Below, piece after piece: positions 25,259 through 32,816 of a stretch of DNA of 49,104 bases. The notes beneath the pieces are model-generated. The model did no database searches. It saw only the letters and a list, made by a program, of their open reading frames with translations, and was not told where the DNA came from. This DNA comes from an uncultured Clostridia bacterium (GTDB lineage Bacteria > Bacillota > Clostridia > Peptostreptococcales > Anaerovoracaceae), in contig CANEEC010000003.1 of assembly GCA_947426455.1 (NCBI GenBank), forward strand, positions 1 through 49,104. Reading direction: 5' to 3'. Every line of letters starts with the position of its first letter. Position 1 is the first letter of the stretch. A program made the translations under genes and the position numbers.

Positions 25259-25295
25259 AACAGCATCTATCGGATTGGATAGATGCTGTTATTTT
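25259..25295 (+). terminator. Terminator of the racemase gene
   Basis: A perfect 13-bp stem, AACAGCATCTATC with GATAGATGCTGTT, around GGATTG, followed by ATTTTATTT. It also lies between convergent genes. Confidence 0.9.
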
Positions 25296-25303
25296 ATTTC
25301 AGA

Positions 25304-26491
25304 TCAACTGTATTCGACATGCCGATGCTCCTCCAGCCAGCGAACCGCACAGTGCGCCAGGCAGGCGGAGCCAATGGGACAGACATCCTCATTAAACTGA
25401 ACCTTCGGATTGTGGGCGGGAGCATCGCCCCGTTCGTCCGTGTATCCTGCCGAAAGATACATAAATACGCTGGGGACTCTCTCCGCAATCACTGCAAAGT
25501 CCTCAGAGGCGCTGGCCGACGTGTCGGGAACAGGAGTCAGACCGGGAATCGGCAGCTCTTCCATATAACCTGCGATCTCCTTTGTCATAGCAGGGTCACA
25601 TCGTAACGGCGGCACCTCAGAGATCATCTCGATTTTTGCCGTCCCTCCAAACACCTCCGCAGTTCTGTGAACGATCTCCTGCAGCCGCCGAACCAGCTTC
25701 TCCCGGCTGGCGCTGTCGTCGGTGCGCAGGGTTCCCTGGAGAACGGCGGTATCGGGGATGATGTTGGCCGCAGAACCCGCGGAAAAATTGCCGATGGTCA
25801 GCGCGCAGGCCTTGCCGGGATCCGTCTCCCGGGCAATCAGTGATTCCAGCGCCAGATACATATGAACGCCGATATTGATAGGATCGATGGCGCTTTGGGG
25901 GTATGCGCCGTGGGCGCCCTTCCCTCGAATTGTAATTCGAAAGCCGTTCATAGAGTACATCATGGTTCCGCCGCTGTTGTACATAAACAAACCCACAGGC
26001 ATCCTGCCGGAACCAACGTGGTAGGCCAAGGCGGCGTCCACGCCTTCCAATACGCCGTTTGCCAGCATATCCTTCGCGCCCTCTAAAGTTTCTTCCGCAG
26101 GCTGGAACATAAATCGAACCCTGCCGGACAGCATGGATTCCTTTTCTTTCAGCATCTTTGCCGCCGCCAGCAGCATGGCCGCATGGAAATCGTGGCCGCA
26201 GGTATGAGCCTCTTCCCCGGTGGGACAAGCGAAAGACTCGCCGCTTTCCTCCGGCATGGGCAGAGCATCCATGTCCGCTCGAAGCAGGATCGTCCTGCCT
26301 CCTTCCCGCCCCAGCTCTGCAATGACTCCATGGCCGCAGGGATGCGGATCCAATCCGTATCCTCTCAACTGATCCGTAACATAAGCTCGTCCTTTTGGCA
26401 TATCAAGACCCACTTCCGCGTTGCTGTGAAACCAGCGGCGGTGGGAAACGGTTTCCTCGCGCAGCGCCAGCGCCCGTTCATAAAAATCCAT
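25304..26491 (-). CDS. M20 family amidohydrolase (hippurate hydrolase/aminoacylase type)
   Basis: The 395-residue protein is a zinc amidohydrolase of the M20D group, which cuts N-acyl amino acids or related amides. Metal and catalytic motifs are present: AEVGLD near the N-terminus, RADMDALPM, CGHDFHAAML, QPAEETLEGAKDM, and a C-terminal SEDFAVIAERVPSVFMYL. The dimerisation insert FRITIRGKGAHGAYPQ is in the expected place. ATG 26489-26491 has AGGGAGG 8 bases upstream; an upstream frame is not used. A long non-coding region lies upstream with an A7/T7 element at 26602-26618. The substrate is unknown. Confidence 0.9.
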   Translation of the reverse strand: MDFYERALALREETVSHRRWFHSNAEVGLDMPKGRAYVTDQLRGYGLDPHPCGHGVIAELGREGGRTILLRADMDALPMPEESGESFACPTGEEAHTCGHDFHAAMLLAAAKMLKEKESMLSGRVRFMFQPAEETLEGAKDMLANGVLEGVDAALAYHVGSGRMPVGLFMYNSGGTMMYSMNGFRITIRGKGAHGAYPQSAIDPINIGVHMYLALESLIARETDPGKACALTIGNFSAGSAANIIPDTAVLQGTLRTDDSASREKLVRRLQEIVHRTAEVFGGTAKIEMISEVPPLRCDPAMTKEIAGYMEELPIPGLTPVPDTSASASEDFAVIAERVPSVFMYLSAGYTDERGDAPAHNPKVQFNEDVCPIGSACLAHCAVRWLEEHRHVEYS

Positions 26492-26601
26492 AATCGTACC
26501 TCCCTGATTTTCTTTGAAAAATCGGTAAATGCGTGCTGAGCAATGAGTGGATTGCCGCAAACATCGTCGATGACTCCAACAATGTTTCTAGTTTGTCCAC
26601 T

Positions 26602-26618
26602 GCCGCGAAAAAAACGCG
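26602..26618 (-). promoter_or_regulatory. T7 element in the M20 upstream region (weak match)
   Basis: On the minus strand CGCG-TTTTTTT-CGCGG is present about 115 bases upstream of the M20 start. It shares the CG-flanked T7 core of the sites upstream of amino-acid genes but lacks CAC. The rest of 26492-26770 shows only short palindromes such as GCTGCGCAGC and no gene. Confidence 0.3.
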
Positions 26619-26780
26619 AAAAACGCGTTTGACGATTGCAAAAGTTTTAGCAGCCGCATAATATCGATATGACAGAAAACGATGCTGCATCGAAAAACAG
26701 GGATGCTGCGCAGCAGTGTGCTAAACTATACAATAGCCGTACAATATAGATGGAACTTTTCCCGGCGAACAAGTCTCCTC

Positions 26781-26880
26781 CAAAAAAGAAAAAAGGCTCG
26801 GATACATCCAAGCTTTCTTTTCTGCAGTCGGGTTGGGAAACAGTAGGGCGACTACTGCTCCATCCCGTCCGCTCAGCATA
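26781..26880 (-). ncRNA. Candidate small structured RNA
   Basis: A minus-strand transcript of about 100 bases is suggested by CATAAT (26886-26891) as a -10, a long stem-loop at 26824-26872 (CAGTAG/CTACTG core, outer CGGG/CCCG with an internal loop) and an intrinsic terminator at 26781-26813 (GCTTGGAT/ATCCGAGC, then CTTTTTTC and six more T). No credible ORF fits. I do not recognise SRP RNA, 6S RNA, a T-box or a known riboswitch. It could be a stand-alone small RNA or a leader terminator. Confidence 0.4.
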
Positions 26881-27012
26881 TATACATTATGGGAAATATA
26901 CGACACTATCTGAAAGATAGCACATTTCCTTTTCATCGTAAAGTCATTTGTTTTACTTCCGAAGTGGAAAATGTTTTTTGTCCTCCACCTTATTTTATGA
27001 AACAGAAAATAA

Positions 27013-27075
27013 TTTCAACTTTGCTTTTTAAAGTTGAAAATTTCCATTGCTTTTTCCTCCTGTAGAATTTATAAT
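27013..27075 (+). promoter_or_regulatory. Promoter of the Lrp-type gene with upstream inverted repeat
   Basis: TTGCTT (27047-27052), 17 bases, TATAAT (27070-27075). Upstream, TTTCAACTTT (27013-27022) and AAAGTTGAAA (27030-27039) form a perfect 10-bp inverted repeat, a possible self-binding site of the Lrp protein. A GCGGAA/TTCCGC hairpin at 27103-27118 lies next to the ribosome binding site. The stretch 26881-27012 shows no gene. Confidence 0.65.
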
Positions 27076-27130
27076 GTCGATGGTGATAATTTTTTGAAAG
27101 ACGCGGAAACGGTTCCGCAGGAGCGAACGC

Positions 27131-27559
27131 ATGGACGAAATTGACAAGACCCTCTTGGCATTATTGCAGAAAAATGCCCGAATGCAGTTAAAGCAGCTGG
27201 CGCCTCACGTATTCCTATCGCCGCCGGCCGTCGCCGCCCGTATTGAAAAATTGGAGCAAAGCGGCATCATTACCGGATATCACGCCTCCATCAACCCGGA
27301 AAAATTGGGTTATCCCATCATGGCCTTCATCGAGCTGACCATGGCTCCGGAGATGAAGGGCGAATTCATCGAATTCATTGAAAAAGAAAAAAACGTCACC
27401 GAATGTTATCACGTGGCCGGCGCTTACTCCATGCTGATTAAGGCCGTCTACCCTACTCCCACGCAGCTGGATGCCTTCGTAGGCTCCCTGCAGCGTTTCG
27501 GCAAGACTCAGACTCAGGTGGTTTTTTCCACGGTCATCAAACCCCGCGGGATCATTTAA
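27131..27559 (+). CDS. Lrp/AsnC family transcriptional regulator
   Basis: The 142-residue protein has an N-terminal winged helix (residues 1-58: MDEIDKTLLALLQKNARM, LSPPAVAARIEKLEQSGII) and a C-terminal RAM/ActD ligand domain (about 62-140: AFIELTMAPE, ECYHVAGAYSMLIKAVY). The full family length and both domains are intact. Such regulators sense amino acids and form octamers on DNA. ATG has CAGGAG 7 bases upstream. It is followed by thrE after 224 bases; regulation of this exporter is a natural hypothesis, since Lrp proteins often control adjacent amino-acid exporters. Confidence 0.92.
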   Translation: MDEIDKTLLALLQKNARMQLKQLAPHVFLSPPAVAARIEKLEQSGIITGYHASINPEKLGYPIMAFIELTMAPEMKGEFIEFIEKEKNVTECYHVAGAYSMLIKAVYPTPTQLDAFVGSLQRFGKTQTQVVFSTVIKPRGII

Positions 27560-27692
27560 CCGTTCTGTTTACAGAAACATTCTTCGAGTTTTATTGTTTT
27601 TACAGAAATTTCCCTCGTTGCAAACGCAAATTGCTTCGCGTCTCGGGGGTTTCTTCATTTTTTGTCCAATGCCCTTGCCAAGAGGCCAATTT

Positions 27693-27745
27693 GGATGTAG
27701 AATACATCCGCAAGTTGCCGTCCCGCTCCATTGGGAACGGTTCCC
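27693..27745 (+). promoter_or_regulatory. Two palindromes upstream of thrE
   Basis: GGATGTA-GAA-TACATCC (27693-27709) and GGGAAC-G-GTTCCC (27733-27745) are perfect inverted repeats, 39 to 91 bases before the ThrE start. They could be operators or leader hairpins. No clear sigma-A promoter was found in 27560-27783. Confidence 0.45.
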
Positions 27746-27783
27746 TTTCCATCAGCGGATCTGCGAATCCTTTTGAGGTTGGT

Positions 27784-29019
27784 ATGAACAACAAAAACAA
27801 CGACCTGCTCACAGGTTTAATGAATATGGCGGAGGCCATGCTGATCAGCGGATCGGAGGTCACTCGTGTGGAGGACACCATCACCCGCATGGGTCTGGCC
27901 GGCGGCGCCGCTCACATGAATGTCTTCGTCATCACCTCCTGCATCATCGTCACCATGGGGATGCCCGACGGCGAGGAGCTGACCCAGACCCGCCGCGTCA
28001 TGACTGCCGGCGGTACGGATTTTACGAAAATCGAACGGTATAACGAGCTGAGCCGCAACTATTGCTCCGGGCAGGTACGCCCGCAGCATCTGGAAGCCGA
28101 GGTGAAAAAAATCGCCGATGCGAGACCCAACCGCTGGTACGCCTATTTAGGCAGTCTCCTGGCGGCAGGCGGTTTTGCCGTCTTCTTCGGCGGTACTCTG
28201 ATGGACGGCGCCGTAGCCGCCGTCTTCGCCTTGCTGATCTGTTGCTTTCAGGAGCGGCTTTTACCCGTCTCCATGAATCAGCTCAGCTTCAATCTGGTCT
28301 GCTCCATCATCATCGGCGCCGGCACCGCCATATGCGCCGACGTGTTTCCTTTCCTTCATCTGGATAAGATTCTCATCGGCTACATCATGCTGCTGATCCC
28401 CGGGATTGCCATGACCAACGCCGTGCGAAACATTCTGGTGGGCAACACCATCTCCGGCGTTATGCGCCTCATCGAGGCGCTGCTGTGGTCAGCGGCCTTA
28501 GCTCTGGGTTTCATGGCAGCCATGTTCATGACCGGCGACGCCTACTATCCCGACAGCGGCGTCACTCTCACCAGCGCCATGGAATTGATTACCGCCGGCG
28601 TCGGCGCTATGGGTTTTTCCCTGATGTTCAACGTGCGAAAAAGCCTTCTTCCCATCGCCGTTTTCGGCGGCGTATTGGACTGGGCTGTCTATCTGGGCGC
28701 GGACAGCATCCTCGGCGGCGTCTTTTTGCCCTCCGTAGCGGCGGCGGCCTTCGCTTCCCTCTACTCGGAAATCATGGCGAGAACGAAAAAGGCTCCCGCA
28801 ACCGTCTTTTACATTCCCGCTCTCGTTCCCATGATCCCCGGCGGTTCCCTGTTTTATACCATGAGCTACGCCGTATCCGGCCAGTGGGCAGAAGTGCGGC
28901 AAAGCGGTTCGGCCACCCTTACCTGCGCCCTGGGAATCGCCGTTGGCATGAGCCTTGTCCTGTCCATCGATTTTACCATGAGAAAAATCATGGGACTCAA
29001 ATCCAACAAAATCGGATGA
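27784..29019 (+). CDS. thrE: Threonine/serine exporter, fused ThrE
   Basis: The 411-residue protein joins both halves of the ThrE family. The N-terminal cytoplasmic/ThrE-N part (residues 1-115: EAMLISGSEVTRVEDTITRMG) is followed by about 10 membrane segments, the second half being the DUF3815-like ThrE_2 domain (IPALVPMIPGGSLFYTM near residue 340). Many Firmicutes carry the two halves as separate genes, so the fusion is complete here. ATG 27784 has TGAGG 6 bases upstream; an in-frame upstream extension to 27631 overlaps palindromes and is not favoured. It likely exports Thr/Ser or related amino acids by proton antiport. Confidence 0.85.
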   Translation: MNNKNNDLLTGLMNMAEAMLISGSEVTRVEDTITRMGLAGGAAHMNVFVITSCIIVTMGMPDGEELTQTRRVMTAGGTDFTKIERYNELSRNYCSGQVRPQHLEAEVKKIADARPNRWYAYLGSLLAAGGFAVFFGGTLMDGAVAAVFALLICCFQERLLPVSMNQLSFNLVCSIIIGAGTAICADVFPFLHLDKILIGYIMLLIPGIAMTNAVRNILVGNTISGVMRLIEALLWSAALALGFMAAMFMTGDAYYPDSGVTLTSAMELITAGVGAMGFSLMFNVRKSLLPIAVFGGVLDWAVYLGADSILGGVFLPSVAAAAFASLYSEIMARTKKAPATVFYIPALVPMIPGGSLFYTMSYAVSGQWAEVRQSGSATLTCALGIAVGMSLVLSIDFTMRKIMGLKSNKIG

Positions 29020-29026
29020 GTCCCAT
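28985..29026 (-). terminator. Hairpin in the 3' end of thrE, probable whiA terminator
   Basis: ATGGGACTC (28990-28998) pairs perfectly with GAGTCCCAT (29018-29026), with an inner ATCC/GGAT. Read on the minus strand it follows the whiA stop by 25 bases and is followed by GATTTTTC. The plus-strand side has no T run. Confidence 0.6.
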
Positions 29027-29051
29027 AAAGATACGTCTGTGAAAGATGCGT

Positions 29052-30002
29052 CTATTCTTTTGTCGCCTCAAGCTTTGAGGCGATTTCTTCTATTTTTTTC
29101 AATCGATGATTCAACCCCGATTTCGCCAACGGCGGGTCGGAAAGCTCCGCCAGCTCCGCCAGCGTCGCCTCCGGATTGGCAAGCCGCAGGTTTGCCGCCT
29201 CCATCAATTTGTCGGGCAACGACGCCAGCCCCCGCGTCCTTTGAATCTTCTCGATGGCCGCAATCTGCCGTCCCGCGGTATTCACCGTCTTGTCCAAATT
29301 GGCGCTTTCGCAGTTCATGATGCGGTTGGTCTTGTTGCGCATCTCCTTCATAATCTTGATGTTTTCAAAGGTCAAAAGCTGCCCGTGGGCTCCGAGAATG
29401 TTCAGCAGGTCGATGATTTGCTCGCTGTCCTTTAAATAAACCGCAAACTGTTCCTTTCTTCGGGTCACCTTGGCGTTGAGGTCAAAGCTGTGAATCAGCT
29501 TTCTCACGTCGGCGGCCAGGTATTCGCTGCTGCAGACAAATTCCATATGGTAACCCTTCTGGGGAGAGCTGATGGTGCCGGCGCCCAAAAAGATTCCGCG
29601 GAGATACGCCTTTTTGCAGCACTTTTTGCGGATCAGCTCCGGTTTGATTCCATCGGTGATGTAGTTGGAACCCTCCTTTACGCCCAGAATTCCCGTCTCC
29701 CGTAAAATCATCTCGGCGTTCATGTCCGGCGTAATGATCAACTGGTAAGCGTGACCCTTTTTCAGGGGCATGGCTTCCCCCACATTCAAATCGGCTCTCG
29801 TATCGAAATAGCTTTTCAGCAATTTGGCAAACAGTCTGGCCGTGGCCGGACTGTCGGTGGTCAGCCGCACGCCCATGCGTCCGCCCATCAGCGTAATGCT
29901 TCCGCACATGCGCAAAAAGCCGGCAATCTCCGCCAGCTGACAGCACTTCTTATCCACGCTGACCCGGGTCAGCTCCTGCTTCGTCTCCGAAGAAAATGAC
30001 AT
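29052..30002 (-). CDS. whiA: WhiA DNA-binding protein
   Basis: The 316-residue protein has the WhiA layout: a LAGLIDADG-like N-terminal fold (residues 1-195: MSFSSETKQELTRV, CCQLAEIAGFLRMCGS, KKAYLRGIFLGAGTIS) and a C-terminal helix-turn-helix (about 215-310: NRIMNCESANLDKT, NPEATLAELAEL, SGLNHRLKKI). It is a conserved Gram-positive regulator linked to cell division and, in Streptomyces, sporulation. ATG 30000-30002 has GAAGGAG 7 bases upstream. It usually sits directly after rapZ and yvcK; here kce intervenes and no yvcK is visible. Confidence 0.92.
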   Translation of the reverse strand: MSFSSETKQELTRVSVDKKCCQLAEIAGFLRMCGSITLMGGRMGVRLTTDSPATARLFAKLLKSYFDTRADLNVGEAMPLKKGHAYQLIITPDMNAEMILRETGILGVKEGSNYITDGIKPELIRKKCCKKAYLRGIFLGAGTISSPQKGYHMEFVCSSEYLAADVRKLIHSFDLNAKVTRRKEQFAVYLKDSEQIIDLLNILGAHGQLLTFENIKIMKEMRNKTNRIMNCESANLDKTVNTAGRQIAAIEKIQRTRGLASLPDKLMEAANLRLANPEATLAELAELSDPPLAKSGLNHRLKKIEEIASKLEATKE

Positions 30003-30052
30003 ATCGGCTCTCCTTCGCCCCAGGCAAACCTCGGCAACAACCAATCACATAC

Positions 30053-30087
30053 AAAAACGAGGACATCCCACTTGTGAAATGTCCTCG
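30053..30087 (-). terminator. Terminator of the kce gene
   Basis: CGAGGACAT pairs perfectly with ATGTCCTCG around a 12-base loop, then five T on the minus strand. It lies 51 bases before the whiA start, leaving little room for a separate whiA promoter. Confidence 0.88.
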
Positions 30088-30115
30088 CCGCTTTTCTCTT
30101 TTCCGCAGAAAATGA

Positions 30116-30946
30116 TTACTTCAGAGGAGCCAGACCCAGGATTTCACGAGCTTCTGCCGGAGTCGCAACCTCTCTGCCTAACAGCTTCGCCAGCTTAACG
30201 GCTTTTTCAACCATTTCGCCGTTGGACTTAGCTAACACGCCCTTTTCCAGATACAGATTGTCTTCGAAGCCGACTCTTACGTGACCGCCCATGGAGATGG
30301 TAGCCGCCGCAATGTGCCATGCGTTCTTACCAAGGCCGGTAGCCGTCCAGGTGGAACCTGCCGGAATGGATTCAACCATGTAAACCAGATCTCTTACGGT
30401 AGCGTTCATCTGCACGCCCAGTACGAAATCCCAGTGCAGGGGATGAACCAGCAGACCCTTCTTGTCAGCGGTCTTTAACGCCAGGTCGATCATACCCTTA
30501 TCGAATACTTCCAGTTCGGGTTTGATGCCTCTTTCCTTCATGATCTTGGCGAAATTGATGATGGTATCGTTGGAGTTGACGAAGATCTCGCTGCCGCCGA
30601 AGTTACAGGTACCGCAGTCCAGCGTAGCCATTTCCGGCGTGGGAACTACGTCGGTAGAAGCCAGTCTTTCCAGGTCGGTCATACCTACAGCGCCGCCGGT
30701 GGAGGGCTGAATGATAGCATCGGGGCATTCCTTTCTGATGGCGTCGATGCACTCCTGGAATCTTGCGGTATCCTGCGTAGGAGTACCGTCATCCCATCTT
30801 ACATGCAGATGGATCAGAGCAGCTCCTGCATCATATGCAGACTTTGCTTCTCTTACAATTTCTTCTACCGTATAGGGAACGGCAGGGTTCTGCTCTTTGG
30901 TAACTTCCGCACCGCAAATACATGCGCTGATAATTAACTTGTCCAT
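30116..30946 (-). CDS. kce: 3-keto-5-aminohexanoate cleavage enzyme (BKACE family)
   Basis: The 276-residue protein belongs to the BKACE family. The zinc ligands are visible as HLH (His 46 and His 48) and the Glu in GFEDN (residue 228), agreeing with the known Kce metal site (two His and a Glu). QPSTGG and HPLHWDF loops are in place. In lysine fermentation Kce condenses 3-keto-5-aminohexanoate with acetyl-CoA to give acetoacetate and 3-aminobutyryl-CoA. BKACE members vary in substrate, and no other lysine-fermentation genes (kamA, kdd, kal) are in this window, so the specific reaction is inferred. ATG 30944-30946 has AAAGGAG. Codon use suggests high expression. Confidence 0.8.
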   Translation of the reverse strand: MDKLIISACICGAEVTKEQNPAVPYTVEEIVREAKSAYDAGAALIHLHVRWDDGTPTQDTARFQECIDAIRKECPDAIIQPSTGGAVGMTDLERLASTDVVPTPEMATLDCGTCNFGGSEIFVNSNDTIINFAKIMKERGIKPELEVFDKGMIDLALKTADKKGLLVHPLHWDFVLGVQMNATVRDLVYMVESIPAGSTWTATGLGKNAWHIAAATISMGGHVRVGFEDNLYLEKGVLAKSNGEMVEKAVKLAKLLGREVATPAEAREILGLAPLK

Positions 30947-31030
30947 GTCAATCGTCTCCTTTTCAATGTTCTTCATTCTTTATGAAATACCCGTCTCTGC
31001 GACCGGTTTTCACTTTCTGGATATATTATC

Positions 31031-31087
31031 ATTATAGCATATTCTCCCATACCGATGAAGGGGGAATTTTCACTTTTTTTACGCTGA
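31031..31087 (-). promoter_or_regulatory. kce promoter with upstream T7 element
   Basis: On the minus strand TATAAT (31031-31036) with a weak -35 TTCATC (31054-31059). On the plus strand, TTTTCAC-T7-ACGCTGA lies at 31067-31087, immediately upstream of the -35. This matches the elements before the two aminotransferase genes. Confidence 0.6.
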
Positions 31088-31146
31088 TTTGTCCGCGCTC
31101 ATATCCATGTCCGCATTCGCGCCCGTAGCAGCGTACCGATAACAGG

Positions 31147-31998
31147 CTACGCCAAATCCCGATGAATGAGAATCGTCCGCTTTCCCTCTTCTTTGTAAAT
31201 TTCTGCGAATTTGTTGGCCATGGTCACGGAACGGTGCTGACCGCCGGTACATCCGAAAGCCAGTACCAGATGATACTTTCCCTCCCGGATGTAGTGGGGA
31301 ATCAGCTCGTTGATCAGCTGATGAACCTGCTTCACAAAGGCCTGGGATTCGGGAAACTTCATCACGTATTCCTGCACCTTTTTGCTGTTTCCGGTCAGGT
31401 TTTTCATGCTGGCCAGATAGAAGGGATTGGGAATGAACCGCACGTCAAAGACCCAGTCGGCTTCCTGAGGCATGCCGTGTTTAAAGCCGAAGGATTCCAC
31501 GGTGATGGTGAAATTCTCCTTGCTCTCCTCGCCCAAAAGCAGCACCTTCAATTCCTCATTGAGCTTTGCCGCCTTCATATTGGAGGTGTCCACCACATAA
31601 GTAGCCTCTTTGCGAATGGCCGACAGCCGCTTGCGCTCTGTGGCGATTCCCTCCTTGATGGAACCGGTTTTCGACAGGGGATGAGTACGGCGGGTTTCCT
31701 TGTAGCGCCGAATCAGGACGTCGTCGGAAGCCTCCAAAAACAGCAGCTGATACGGCGTATCGTGACGGCGCAGATCCTCCAGAACATTTTCCAGATCGGA
31801 AAAGAACTCGCCGCCGCGAATGTCCACCACAAAGGCCGCCTTTTCAATGGTCATCTTATCCTGCGCCGCTAAATTGACGAAATCCCGAATCAGCGCCGGA
31901 GGCAGGTTGTCGATGCAGTAGTAATTCATATCCTCGATGAAATGAATGGCCTGAGACTTTCCCGCTCCCGAAAGTCCCGTAACGATCAAAATCTCCAT
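31147..31998 (-). CDS. rapZ: RNase adapter protein RapZ (YvcJ)
   Basis: The 283-residue protein is a P-loop nucleotide-binding protein: Walker A GLSGAGKS (residues 8-15), a Walker B-like FVVDIRGG, and the C-terminal LAFGCTGGQHRSV motif of the RapZ family. In E. coli it links GlcN6P sensing to RNase E and GlmZ; in Bacilli (YvcJ) it binds GTP/UDP-GlcNAc and affects competence or envelope control. Its ATG is one base from the stop of the PHP gene, so the two are coupled. It is part of the murB-PHP-rapZ run. Confidence 0.95.
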   Translation of the reverse strand: MEILIVTGLSGAGKSQAIHFIEDMNYYCIDNLPPALIRDFVNLAAQDKMTIEKAAFVVDIRGGEFFSDLENVLEDLRRHDTPYQLLFLEASDDVLIRRYKETRRTHPLSKTGSIKEGIATERKRLSAIRKEATYVVDTSNMKAAKLNEELKVLLLGEESKENFTITVESFGFKHGMPQEADWVFDVRFIPNPFYLASMKNLTGNSKKVQEYVMKFPESQAFVKQVHQLINELIPHYIREGKYHLVLAFGCTGGQHRSVTMANKFAEIYKEEGKRTILIHRDLA

Positions 31999-31999
31999 A

Positions 32000-32809
32000 C
32001 TATTCTCCCCTTTCCAAATTCACCACCCGCTGCGGTTCCACGCCCGCTTCCAACAGGCGCGCAAGTCCTTCTTCGAAGCAGCCCACCCGCTCCGGCCGGT
32101 GGGCGTCGCTGCCGATGATGAATTTCACGTCGTACTTTGCCGCCCGCCGCAGGTTTTCCACCGTCAGATCCCGATGAAAGTTGTTGATTTCCAGCCAGGT
32201 TCCCGTCTCCTGACAAGCTCTGGCAACCTCCCGGATATCGCAGGGGGATTTGTCCCCCGGATGAGTAACCACCAGCGGCCGGTTCTTTAAAACAGCCTCC
32301 ACCATGCGCCGGGTATTGGCCGCAAACAACCCGCGGGAAACGTGGGCGGCGCTCTCGTCCTGCCGCTTGCAGTCCAGCTTCCGCTCAAGACGCTTACGGC
32401 CGCCCGACCGCTCCCACAGCCAATTTCCCGCGTGAAGAACCCCTGCGCCAAGAGGTTGTTCGCCAAACACGCCATAGTGATATCCGGCCATGACGTAATC
32501 GAACCGGCCAAATTCCTCGGCGGCCACATCCAGCCTTCCCGAAGCGTTGATGATGTTCGCCTCCACGCCGATGAGAATCCGGATATCGGGATACTTCTCC
32601 TGCAGGCGATCCCGTTCTTCCTTCAGCCGCAAAAGCGACTCCATGGGAAGTCCATAGGTTACGTGGCCGGGGCCGTGATTGGAAATTCCCACGGCCTTCA
32701 GTCCCCGCTTTCTGGCCGCCAAAACCACCTGCTCCACAGTGCTTACGGCGTGGGTAACTTCCCTGCCGCCCCGCACAAGCCGCGTATGAGTGTGAAGATC
32801 AAAAGTCAT
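32000..32809 (-). CDS. PHP-domain phosphatase (YcdX/HisK type)
   Basis: The 269-residue protein opens MTFDLHTHTRLVRGG and has the PHP motifs GISNHGPGH, ILIGVEANII, VMAGYHYG, VVTHPGDK and IIGSDAHRPE. The GSDAH ending and spacing resemble the YcdX/histidinol-phosphatase class. ATG 32807-32809 has GGTGG 4 bases upstream and follows the murB stop (32817) closely. The position between murB and rapZ is conserved in many Firmicutes, which points to a role tied to cell-wall precursor metabolism, but its substrate is unknown. Confidence 0.82.
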   Translation of the reverse strand: MTFDLHTHTRLVRGGREVTHAVSTVEQVVLAARKRGLKAVGISNHGPGHVTYGLPMESLLRLKEERDRLQEKYPDIRILIGVEANIINASGRLDVAAEEFGRFDYVMAGYHYGVFGEQPLGAGVLHAGNWLWERSGGRKRLERKLDCKRQDESAAHVSRGLFAANTRRMVEAVLKNRPLVVTHPGDKSPCDIREVARACQETGTWLEINNFHRDLTVENLRRAAKYDVKFIIGSDAHRPERVGCFEEGLARLLEAGVEPQRVVNLERGE

Positions 32810-32816
32810 GCGCCAC

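Noticed and set aside
26781-26880. SRP RNA or 6S RNA
   Set aside because: The SRP apical GGAAG-type motif is missing, and the predicted transcript is too short for 6S RNA with no central bubble of the right form.
26721-26936. A 71-residue frame on the minus strand in the gene-free gap
   Set aside because: It runs through the hairpin and the terminator of the candidate small RNA, and has no ribosome binding site at its start.
27631-27783. A 51-codon extension of ThrE
   Set aside because: It includes two perfect palindromes and lacks a start site; the family begins near the ATG at 27784.
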